A stretch of 21,512 nucleotides of DNA from JAAYUK01 sp964392915 (lineage in GTDB: Bacteria > Nitrospirota > Thermodesulfovibrionia > Thermodesulfovibrionales > Dissulfurispiraceae). The DNA lies in the NCBI GenBank assembly GCA_964392915.1, contig CAYMRS010000043.1:1-21512 (forward strand), in the 5' to 3' direction. The translations under genes and the position numbers were made by a program. This document shows, in pieces, positions 14,801 through 21,512 of this stretch. The notes under the pieces are model-generated. The model was not told the DNA's origin. It was given only the letters and a program-made list of their open reading frames with translations, and did not search any database. Position 1 is the stretch's first letter, and each line of letters begins with the position of its first letter.

Positions 14801-15389
14801 AGGGCAGGAAAGCGGCGGTTCAAGCGTGGCGATGCCGCCCGTGCTTCTTGATTCCGCGTCGGGCACGCGGGCAGAGTTGTCCGGCAGAAGCGGCTTTTTG
14901 TCGAAGGATCTGCTCCACGCATTTGTCTGCCGACCAAAGAGCCTATCATCATTCAAATACACATGCCTCCTCCAGCCGTTCCTCGATTGCGTCTGCCTGT
15001 CCCTGCTCGGCAGGATTGCGGACGGGTATTTTACCGTGCATGTGCTCTTCACCGACGGGATAAAGAAAACAGTTTTCAGGATTCCCGCGCTGCAGGAATG
15101 CAGACAGTTTCTTGAAACCATAGTGCAGGATTTAACAGAGCATGCCCACAGCTATGTGCTTCCTCTGGATGCGATCATGGACTGGAAGCTTCAGAACAAA
15201 GGCGGCAGCAGCCTTGAGGATATCATTGCCAGAATGCGTGACAATACTCGGCAGAGCAACGGCTGCTCGTTCGGTCCGGTGCGTGCGGAGGATTATGACC
15301 TGCCGAAGGACGCAGAGATGCTGGCAAAGCGGCGCCTCGGGCTTCTCTTTGCCTGCATAGCAGAGGGGAAGCAGGAGAGCAATCGATGA
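11808..15389 (+). CDS. recC: RecBCD subunit RecC (exodeoxyribonuclease V gamma)
   Basis: This 1193-residue protein fits RecC in length and sequence. RecC is the inactive helicase- and nuclease-like subunit that holds RecB and RecD, splits the DNA strands and recognises the Chi-like sequence in homologous repair. It opens with LRLTYSNDLGKL and a LIVPNRNLKTWLSFEIAR stretch followed by GIAANISFLYLEEF, as in RecC. Later features include LHLFGFSYMSRAYVRILS, IPHSISDTALAKDSRVAEA and RVVFVLGMGEGRFPARD, the degenerate helicase core. No Walker A lysine motif is present, as expected. The ATG at 11808 has GGAGG five bases upstream; an in-frame TTG at 11763 lacks one. It heads a recC-recB-recD operon and overlaps recB by four bases. 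The pseudo-nuclease C-terminal third is divergent. Confidence 0.93.
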   Translation: MLRLTYSNDLGKLVHAVVKNSPALCAGGTDLLFSPPSLIVPNRNLKTWLSFEIARTTGIAANISFLYLEEFLQSVLTDNGRAGVIITRDVMHSALISLFHRGLEQDETGRFPDEVATYIRAAESQDERDLRTYQLASELSRVFEEYFLSRETMLQKWQQGHFVATKEPFFSSERWQRAVWNMLFGDGGSLAHAVDSDGQPYLTYPAALDLFSGRLLALPDELHLFGFSYMSRAYVRILSRIVLERDMHVYALNPCREFWEDVRSRSEELREKAKRIRRSRKLKDDELEASEDPFHLEDADETPALRLWGRPGREHIHILNSVTDCNFMEDFADPLEHGTTLLRLLQRDILLREEERVKPPDGFDFSADESIRILACTGIQSEVEVVANEIWELIIRNDDAADTDNRRLRFNDIAVIIADSAEYDAYRAHIVSVFQEIHAIPHSISDTALAKDSRVAEAVQLLLGLPLSAFLREDVLRLITHPSVAARFPEADADEWIAWAEKIGIFHGQNHEVHAGTYIEKDLYNWEQGLRRLSLGAFMSGLRSDDHRPFFDASCGEEYLPEEFGMDSLPNAGLAIALLKSLFADARFALEQQMKFSDWATFLQGFISCYVGTASEDDEHALAQCLQVVASLRQLQTDETRVSYRIAREFVSAGLDGLRGAQGQYLARGVSVSSFLPMRPIPFRVVFVLGMGEGRFPARDMRNPLDLRGARRMPGDVTARERDQYMFLETLISTRDRLYLSYVSRDSQTGEAIEPSSVVKEIQFMLERGYVGTEGMRRIVREHPLRRFDPAYFPALYGGVDAAMPNFSADARKEAAAAALSLSLRAAGTGRIPERTLVNTMLPQQVQTLLGMLSSPKPGRPEHGDNGRIPLRTIRKFLECPLQGWASFQLGLREEDFDDPVVRNEESFETPYLESLLIQRETFAEAWNRAARSADFDATASDTYAGMVRVGEMKGRMPTGFFKQAEMRRHLEVIQAWNTHLAADTETPDALIQAIFGKGQESGGSSVAMPPVLLDSASGTRAELSGRSGFLSKDLLHAFVCRPKSLSSFKYTCLLQPFLDCVCLSLLGRIADGYFTVHVLFTDGIKKTVFRIPALQECRQFLETIVQDLTEHAHSYVLPLDAIMDWKLQNKGGSSLEDIIARMRDNTRQSNGCSFGPVRAEDYDLPKDAEMLAKRRLGLLFACIAEGKQESNR

Positions 15390-18300
15390 GCGGCACGGTC
15401 TATTACGAGCGCCCCGATATTCTGGAAGCCATCCCGAAAGACCGTCATGCGGTCATCGAAGCATCGGCAGGCACCGGCAAGACCTACACGATAGAGCATC
15501 TGTTTGTCGAACTGCTTCTGACGAAAAAGGTGAATATCGACAATATTCTGGTTCTGACCTATACGGAGCGCGCTGCGGGCGAGCTGCGCAGCCGGGTCAG
15601 AAGCATGATCGAAAAAGTACTGGTCTCAGACGGCTGCACGGGAAAGCCGGAGCGGCAATGCTGGGCAATCGGACCGCCGGAAAAGGTGCATCTCGAGCGG
15701 GCGCTTTTCAGTTTCGACATGGCGTCCATCCATACCATCCACAGTTTTTTTCAGCGTGTTGTGAATGAACATGCATTCAGCAGCGGCAGGCTGTTCAAAC
15801 AGTCGCTGGTCGACGGGAAAAGCGCATTCCATGACGCATTCATGAACGTTCTCAGGACCGACATCAGTTGCAGAGATGAGTATGCATGTTATCTGGATGC
15901 CTGGCTGAAAAGCGGACATTCTCTGGGCGCACTCGCGGAGATGCTTTATTTGTGCCATGCACGAAAAAGGATTGTGCTGCCGCGTTTCGACGAGGCGGCG
16001 CTGATGACCGCATTAAAAGTCCTTGTCGGCGTTGTTCAATTTGATGGTTTCGGAGAGCGGCTGAAAGCTGAATTGAAAGCTCAAAAGGTTCATCACTCCA
16101 CGAGCGCGGCGATAGTCAAACGGGCGGACGCATTCGGCAGTGCGCTTCAGGGCATCGGCGCTGATTTCCGTCTGACAGACGTGATTGAGGGCATCAACCC
16201 CGACTGGATTCAATATACCGAGGAGAAGCTTTCTCCGGGTGCACCGTGGGGCCGGGAAATCAGTGACTACCTTGCCGCGCTCGCCTCCTTAAAGAGGCAC
16301 TTCATGCCGCTCAAGGGCATGGCGGTGCAGCTCTTTCTCCCGTTGGTGCAGGAGCGGCTTGAAAAAGACAAGCGGGCTGCCGGGCTGTATGACTACGACG
16401 ACATGATTGCGCACCTGCTGGAGGCGCTCAGCGGACGGCAGGCCGGGGCATTGATTGCGGCGCTCCGCTGCCGGTACCGGTTTGCGCTGATCGATGAATC
16501 TCAGGATACCGACGAGCGGCAGTGGAAAATATTCGAGCGGATTTTTCTGGAGAGCGGAAATCAGAACATTCTTTACCTCGTCGGCGATCCCAAGCAGGCT
16601 ATTTACGGATTCCGGGGGGCGGACGTCTTTACCTACCTGGCTGCGCGCAAAGCCATTTGCATACATCATGCCCCCGTTCCCCTGGTCAGCAATTATCGAT
16701 CTACCGCCCGGTTGGTCGGCGCGTATAACGAGCTTTTCCGGCAGGATATTGAGGAGCCCTTCTTCCTGGGAGATATCACCTATGATGCGCCGCTCCGGTG
16801 CGGAAATCCCGAATTCCGCGCTCTGGACGAAAAGGCTGAGGATATAGCACCGGTTGTGATCTGGAACATCGACAACGAAAGAAAATCAGTTTCAGCAGAG
16901 TACTTCCTGAACGTTCTTGGTCGCGCCGTTGCCGCAGAGATCGGTGATCTTCTGAAGGGCGGCATCGTATTGTGCGATAAACTCGTCGGGGAGAAAAGAG
17001 CGCTGAAGCCGAGTGATATTTTCATTCTCACAAGAAAAGAGTCCGAGGGACGCCGGGTTGCGGAGTTTCTTCGGGAGGCCGACCTTGCATCTGCTTTTTA
17101 CAAGCTTGACGGCCTCTTTCAGACGCCGCAGGCTGAGCATATCCGGGATCTGCTGCTTGCTATTGAAAATCCCTTCGATGAATCACGGCGGCTGCGGGCA
17201 TGGATGACGCCGTTTTTTGGCATTCCCCTCGATCGCCTGTCCGAATGCAGAAACCTTCCTGAGACAGAGCCGCTGGCAAATCGGCTTCTTGACTGGCACT
17301 CCCTTGCTCGGCGGCGCAGCTTTGCAGAGCTCTTTTCACGCCTGATCAACGAGAGCGGTCTCGTGCGGAGAGTTATCTTCTTTGAGGACTCCGGACGGGA
17401 ACTGACGGACTACCTGCATATTCTGGAGATGATGCTGGAAGAGGCGAGCGGCGCCGGAAAAGAACTTGCCGATCTGATCCAGATGCTTGCCGACTTCATC
17501 AGCGGAGCGCGGACGCCGGCCAGGGAAGACGGAACCGTGCAGCGGCTGGAGACCGACAAGGAGGCTGTCCAGATAATGACCATGCACAAGAGCAAGGGAC
17601 TCGAGGCCGCGGTGGTGTTCCTCTACGGAGGGTACAGTGCAGGGCAGGGGGATGATTTCCAGTTGTATCATGACGCGGAAGGCAGGGCGGTACTCCATCT
17701 GGGCGGATGGGAGGAGCAGAAACGTCAAGCTCAAAAAGAGAGCACGGACGAAGACAAGAGGCTTCTGTATGTAGCTGCGACCCGCGCAAAGGCACGGCTC
17801 TATCTGCCGTTTGTCTCTCCTGAAAAATTTACACCACTAAAGGCGGGCATGTACAAACTCATGAATGACCGGCTTGCGGCCATTGCGGCTGATGAATCGT
17901 CACTGAAGCGCGGCGGCTTCGTCTTTTTGCGACCTCCCTTCGGTACCGCGCCCGGTGCAGAAATCGGTCAAAATGCACATGAAATCATGAAACAGTGGTC
18001 GCCGCCCCCCCATCTTCTGGATCTGCCGGATGAGTCGGAGAGTTTCGATTCGGTGCGCGGGCGGCATGCCGGATTCGCAGTCACCTCATATTCCCGGATA
18101 AAAAAGACGCAGGGCGGTTACTCCGCACCGGCGGGAGACGAAGAGAGCATGTTTGACGACCGCGTTGCCGAGGGAGGAAAGACCGGCGTGCCGGAAGGCG
18201 TGCCTGGCGGCCCACGGTTCGGCAAGGCGCTGCATGGAGTAATGGAGGCGATACGATTCGACAGCATGCCCGAGAGTGCTGAGGGTTTTGCGAAGTGGGC

Positions 18301-18916
18301 TGAAGCAGAAACGATCCGCACTCTGGCACATCAGGCTTTACGGCGTGAGGGCGTTGAGCAGGCGCATGCCGGATATCTTTTGTCGCTGGCCTATAACGCG
18401 ATTATGAGCAGGATTGCGCTTGCGGACGGAACCGAACTGCCACGGCTTGCGGCGGTTCAGCGGGCCGCGCGCGAACTCGAATTTCTCTATCCGTATCCGG
18501 AGAAGAATTTTCCGCGGCTCACTTCGGCGCAGTGGGCGGATATCCGGATAGAACGGGGGTTCGTGAAGGGCTTTATCGACATGGTTTTTGAATTCGGCGG
18601 GAAACTGCATCTGCTCGACTGGAAGACCGATGCACTGCCCGACTATTCGGCAGAGGCACTGCGTGAGCACTATGACGCCAACTATTCATTGCAGGCAAAG
18701 CTTTACCTGATAGCGCTCTGCAAAATGCTCAGAGTGCATGCTGAGTCGCAATACAATGAGCGAATCGGATCTGTTGTGTATTGTTTTGTTCGCGGGATGC
18801 ATCCCGACGATACGCAGGGCAGAGGGCAGGTCGTGACGCGTTTTTCGTGGCAGGAAATGCTGGCATTTGAGGAAAAACTCATTGCCGGACTGGCGTTTGA
18901 AGAGGTGGACGCATGA
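15386..18916 (+). CDS. recB: RecBCD subunit RecB: helicase and nuclease
   Basis: This 1176-residue protein is the 3'-5' superfamily 1 helicase and nuclease of RecBCD, used for resection and recombination at double-strand breaks. Helicase motifs appear in order: Walker A EASAGTGKT (25-33), VLTYTERAAGELRSR, ASIHTIHSFF, Walker B ALIDESQDTD (near 367), VGDPKQAIYGFRGAD (near 399), VSNYRST, MTMHKSKGLE (near 732) and LLYVAATRAKARL (near 793). The C-terminal RecB-type nuclease has GKALHGVMEAI, GFIDMVF (near 1062), LDWKTD (near 1076) and YSLQAKLY, supplying the expected Asp, Asp-x-Lys and Gln residues. The start is the ATG overlapping the recC stop, with AGGAGAG before it. All catalytic motifs seem intact. 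Confidence 0.96.
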   Translation: MSGTVYYERPDILEAIPKDRHAVIEASAGTGKTYTIEHLFVELLLTKKVNIDNILVLTYTERAAGELRSRVRSMIEKVLVSDGCTGKPERQCWAIGPPEKVHLERALFSFDMASIHTIHSFFQRVVNEHAFSSGRLFKQSLVDGKSAFHDAFMNVLRTDISCRDEYACYLDAWLKSGHSLGALAEMLYLCHARKRIVLPRFDEAALMTALKVLVGVVQFDGFGERLKAELKAQKVHHSTSAAIVKRADAFGSALQGIGADFRLTDVIEGINPDWIQYTEEKLSPGAPWGREISDYLAALASLKRHFMPLKGMAVQLFLPLVQERLEKDKRAAGLYDYDDMIAHLLEALSGRQAGALIAALRCRYRFALIDESQDTDERQWKIFERIFLESGNQNILYLVGDPKQAIYGFRGADVFTYLAARKAICIHHAPVPLVSNYRSTARLVGAYNELFRQDIEEPFFLGDITYDAPLRCGNPEFRALDEKAEDIAPVVIWNIDNERKSVSAEYFLNVLGRAVAAEIGDLLKGGIVLCDKLVGEKRALKPSDIFILTRKESEGRRVAEFLREADLASAFYKLDGLFQTPQAEHIRDLLLAIENPFDESRRLRAWMTPFFGIPLDRLSECRNLPETEPLANRLLDWHSLARRRSFAELFSRLINESGLVRRVIFFEDSGRELTDYLHILEMMLEEASGAGKELADLIQMLADFISGARTPAREDGTVQRLETDKEAVQIMTMHKSKGLEAAVVFLYGGYSAGQGDDFQLYHDAEGRAVLHLGGWEEQKRQAQKESTDEDKRLLYVAATRAKARLYLPFVSPEKFTPLKAGMYKLMNDRLAAIAADESSLKRGGFVFLRPPFGTAPGAEIGQNAHEIMKQWSPPPHLLDLPDESESFDSVRGRHAGFAVTSYSRIKKTQGGYSAPAGDEESMFDDRVAEGGKTGVPEGVPGGPRFGKALHGVMEAIRFDSMPESAEGFAKWAEAETIRTLAHQALRREGVEQAHAGYLLSLAYNAIMSRIALADGTELPRLAAVQRAARELEFLYPYPEKNFPRLTSAQWADIRIERGFVKGFIDMVFEFGGKLHLLDWKTDALPDYSAEALREHYDANYSLQAKLYLIALCKMLRVHAESQYNERIGSVVYCFVRGMHPDDTQGRGQVVTRFSWQEMLAFEEKLIAGLAFEEVDA

Positions 18917-20919
18917 TTCATCTGCAGCGTTTATCTGCGTGCGGATCTGCCCGACTGGCGTTTGAAGGCCTGAAGGGGATCGACCCCGTTCGTGCCGGCT
19001 TTGAACAGTTCCTTGACCGCATGCGGAGCGGGATGAAGGCTTTTAATATGGAAGAAGAGATGGTTCAGGTTGCCGCTGAACTCGCGTCGTTTGCCCCATC
19101 GCTCGCCCCGGAAGAAAAAAAGGCCCTCACGCTCCTGGCTGTCTGTGCCCTTATTGCCGTGCGGCAGGGCAGCACGCTGCTTCCCCTTGCGGGCGATGCC
19201 GCGAATCTGTCTGATATGGCTTCGGCATTGCTTGATAATGGAGAAACCGCTCCGGCTGGAGAAAGTCGCCGGCTTTTGCACACGCTGGAGAAAATGTTTG
19301 ACGATGGCGGGGCGGCAGCGCTCATCGGCACGGCAGGCGAGTTCAAGCCGCTCATTATTGACGGCGGAGGAGTGTATCTTCAGAGAATGCTTCAGCTTGA
19401 GCTCATTTTTTGCAACAGGCTGCGTCTGCTGGGCCGACGCGTCACCGGCGCATTTCCGCGGGATAAAATCGCGCTCTTCCTGAATGAGATTGACGGACAA
19501 CCTCTCCGGTTGACAGATGAGCAGAAACATGCCATGACGGTTGCACTGACGCATCCGGTATCGATTATCTCGGGTGGGCCCGGAACCGGAAAAACCTCGA
19601 TTGTCGTGTCGATACTGAAGGTTCTGATGAGACTTGGCGTGGCTTTGCAGGATGTAATTCTGACCGCGCCGACCGGCAAAGCGGCAAACCGGCTGACCGG
19701 GTCGCTCCTGACAGGGATGCAGGCAGAGGAATCAGACACCGCAACGGCAGGCATGCCCGAAGCCACGACCATTCACCGCCTGCTGCGCTACTCACCTGCC
19801 CGGGACCTGTTCATTCACAATGAAAGCAACAGGCTGCCGGGGCGTGTCGTAATTGTGGATGAGGCGTCCATGATCGATCTCTATCTCATGGAGCGGCTGA
19901 TGAGAGCCCTTCCCGACGACGCCCTGCTGATTCTTCTGGGAGATGCCGACCAGTTGCCTTCGGTCGATGCCGGCGCGGTGCTGGGAGAGCTGATGCAGTT
20001 CGAAAAAGAGAGCCCCCAAGGATTTGCAATCGGCATTGTTCGTCTTACCAAAAGCTTCCGCATGCGCGAAGACGATCCTGAAGGTAAAAAGATTTACCTG
20101 CTTTCAGACGCAATCAGGCGCGGCGCGGCCAGTGAAATCTGGAATCCGGCAATGCCGCTTGTGCTGAACCGCTCCTCGGCGCAAGATTGTACTTTTGCGG
20201 GAGCTGAGTTTCTGGACACATCCGGTTCGGAAACTATGCTCAGTGATTTTTGCAGCCGATGGTATTCATACATGGTTCTCGGACTGCATGGCTTCCAGAA
20301 GCTGATCAGCAAGCGCTATCACTACGGCAGGGAAGGGTTCCGGGGGCAGGACCTTCAGGATCTGAACCGCTTGTTTGACCATTTTGAAGCCATCCGCATG
20401 CTGTGCATAACAAATGTTTACACCACCGGGACGGAGGCGTTGAACCGCATTTTCCACATCAAGGCGCTTGAACGGGAAGGATTTGACCGTCCGGCCGAAT
20501 TTGCTCCGGGAGAGCCGGTTCTCGTGGAGCGTAATGACTACGCTAAAAACCTTTTTAACGGCGACCAGGGTATCGTTTTGCGAGTATCGCCGCGAAAAGG
20601 CATCCTTCGACTGATGGCGGTTTTCCGGCGCGGCGATGCATACGTCGCATATCCGGCAGAGGCTCTCCGCGGGGGCATATCACTGGCATACGCCGTATCT
20701 GTTCACCGAAGCCAGGGATCGGAGTACAGAAGCATCGCACTGATTCTTCCCGAACATGACGTGAAGATTCTGACGCAGGAGATATTCTACACTGCAATAA
20801 CAAGGGCAAAGACGGGAGCAGTGATCGTCGGCAAACGCGGAATCCTTTCAAAGGGAATTCAAAGCAGGGTGCAGCGGGCTTGCGGCATAGGGAAGAGGTT
20901 GCGGGAAGATGTATTATAG
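18913..20919 (+). CDS. recD: RecBCD subunit RecD: 5'-3' helicase
   Basis: This 668-residue superfamily 1B helicase drives 5'-3' unwinding in RecBCD. Residues 1 to about 185 are the helical RecD N-terminal domain. The helicase core has DEQKHAM (Q-like region), Walker A SGGPGTGKTS (220-229), TAPTGKAANRL, TTIHRLLRY, Walker B VVIVDEASMID (near 314), LLGDADQLPSVDAGAVL, LTKSFRM, YAVSVHRSQGSEYRS (near 594) and YTAITRAK (near 627). The length is a little over E. coli RecD (about 608), mainly from extended loops. The ATG overlaps the recB stop by four bases, with GAGGTGG just before it. The order recC-recB-recD lets all three subunits be made from one transcript. Confidence 0.96.
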   Translation: MIHLQRLSACGSARLAFEGLKGIDPVRAGFEQFLDRMRSGMKAFNMEEEMVQVAAELASFAPSLAPEEKKALTLLAVCALIAVRQGSTLLPLAGDAANLSDMASALLDNGETAPAGESRRLLHTLEKMFDDGGAAALIGTAGEFKPLIIDGGGVYLQRMLQLELIFCNRLRLLGRRVTGAFPRDKIALFLNEIDGQPLRLTDEQKHAMTVALTHPVSIISGGPGTGKTSIVVSILKVLMRLGVALQDVILTAPTGKAANRLTGSLLTGMQAEESDTATAGMPEATTIHRLLRYSPARDLFIHNESNRLPGRVVIVDEASMIDLYLMERLMRALPDDALLILLGDADQLPSVDAGAVLGELMQFEKESPQGFAIGIVRLTKSFRMREDDPEGKKIYLLSDAIRRGAASEIWNPAMPLVLNRSSAQDCTFAGAEFLDTSGSETMLSDFCSRWYSYMVLGLHGFQKLISKRYHYGREGFRGQDLQDLNRLFDHFEAIRMLCITNVYTTGTEALNRIFHIKALEREGFDRPAEFAPGEPVLVERNDYAKNLFNGDQGIVLRVSPRKGILRLMAVFRRGDAYVAYPAEALRGGISLAYAVSVHRSQGSEYRSIALILPEHDVKILTQEIFYTAITRAKTGAVIVGKRGILSKGIQSRVQRACGIGKRLREDVL

Positions 20920-20936
20920 TCAGTGCCGTCCCGGTT

Positions 20937-21512
20937 TTATGCAAAGACGACGTGTTTTTTGATCTTTTCGAGCCGCCTGCCTTTGACGCCAAGCTCCTCC
21001 GGGTTGCTGATTCGTCCTTCGCTCCGCAGCGTGAGAATCCGCTTCACCGTATCAGGTCCGATGCCCGGAACCCGCAGCAACACCTCCCGATCGGCGCTAT
21101 TGATTCTGACCGGGAAGACCTCGGGATGCATATCTGCCCACAACTCTTTCGGGTCTTTTTCCAGGCTCAGATTGCCATTCGAATCGAGCGGAACTTCTCC
21201 GGCAGCAAATCCATAGCGCCGCATCAGAAAATCGACCTGGTACAGACGGTGTTCACGCATGAAATGTTCCCCGGGTGTTGTCAGGAAGTGCCGCTCACCG
21301 GGAATATCAGGATGGCCGAGCCCTTTCTGGTATGCCGAAAAGTAGACACGCTTGAACCGGAGCTGATTATAGAGTTCGGACATTGATTGCATGATCTCGC
21401 CGTCAGTCTCGTCAGAAGCTCCGACAATATACTGCGTTGTGCATTTCACCCGCGAATGCTTCATGCCCCTGCCGGTCAGCTTTGCCATCAGGTGCATCGG
21501 GCGGATAATGTC
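20937..21512 (-). CDS. Radical SAM protein of the putative DNA modification/repair family (partial)
   Basis: The window contains only the last 191 residues. The frame is open through the right edge, so the N-terminal part, which would hold the radical SAM Cys cluster, is outside. The visible part resembles the putative DNA modification/repair radical SAM family that is linked to a uracil-DNA-glycosylase-like partner: CTTQYIVGASDETDGEI is late in the barrel, followed by FKRVYFSAYQKG, REHRLYQVDFLMRRYGF and KELWADMHPEVFPV. The C-terminus carries a helix-hairpin-helix, VPGIGPDTVKRIL, consistent with DNA binding. It converges on recD with only 17 bases between stops. Its reaction is not established in the family, so any repair role is inferred. 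Confidence 0.85.
   Translation of the reverse strand, partial: DIIRPMHLMAKLTGRGMKHSRVKCTTQYIVGASDETDGEIMQSMSELYNQLRFKRVYFSAYQKGLGHPDIPGERHFLTTPGEHFMREHRLYQVDFLMRRYGFAAGEVPLDSNGNLSLEKDPKELWADMHPEVFPVRINSADREVLLRVPGIGPDTVKRILTLRSEGRISNPEELGVKGRRLEKIKKHVVFA

Noticed and set aside
18931..19554. A 207-codon minus-strand frame inside recD
   Set aside because: It is opposite RecD coding sequence and has no recognisable domain.

Overview
This is a compact bacterial chromosome segment of moderately high GC. Genes are tightly packed, most with strong AGGAGG-like ribosome binding sites, and there are two tRNA genes. The gene mix (a DsrE/DsrF/DsrH-like trio with a TusA-like carrier and a 2[4Fe-4S] ferredoxin, a fused anaerobic-type cobalamin enzyme CbiG-CbiH, RecBCD, and a radical SAM protein resembling the UDG-linked family) suggests an anaerobic or sulfur-metabolising Gram-negative bacterium. 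Nitrospirota (Thermodesulfovibrio-like) or Desulfobacterota would fit. No rRNA or other taxonomic marker is present, so this placement is inference.

Layout. Bases 1-454 hold no gene I can recognise. At 533-1384 an HD-domain phosphohydrolase follows a near-consensus sigma-70 promoter. A same-strand block follows from 1453 to 5438: MFS transporter, a possible 51-residue small protein, single-domain rhodanese, ChrB-like chromate resistance protein and ChrA-like chromate efflux protein. This looks like an oxyanion (chromate) resistance operon. Next, 5464-8470 encodes a CbiG-CbiH fusion for corrin ring contraction, overlapping a protein with a class I amidotransferase-like N-terminal (BPL_N-type) domain. 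The CbiH half carries an extra segment whose DNA is an imperfect palindrome, resembling an in-frame palindromic element insertion.

After a 230-base leader with a promoter, 8704-10072 encodes DsrH/TusB-, DsrE/TusD- and DsrF/TusC-like proteins and a TusA-like sulfur carrier, which together look like a sulfur-relay module. It ends at a strong bidirectional terminator shared with a convergent ferredoxin gene. Upstream of the ferredoxin on the same minus strand is an exported FKBP-type prolyl isomerase.

From 11509, tRNA-Lys(TTT) and tRNA-Glu(TTC) form a small operon with its own promoter and terminator. Then recC-recB-recD (11808-20919) follow with 4-base ATGA overlaps, giving a complete RecBCD helicase-nuclease. 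A convergent radical SAM gene, cut by the right edge of the window, ends 17 bases beyond recD.

I see no CRISPR array, no intact insertion sequence and no clear new defence system. The most unusual items are the palindromic insertion in cbiH, the apparently leaderless start of cbiGH, the Cys-rich DsrE-like protein, the small ORF in the chromate operon, and the unexplained left end.
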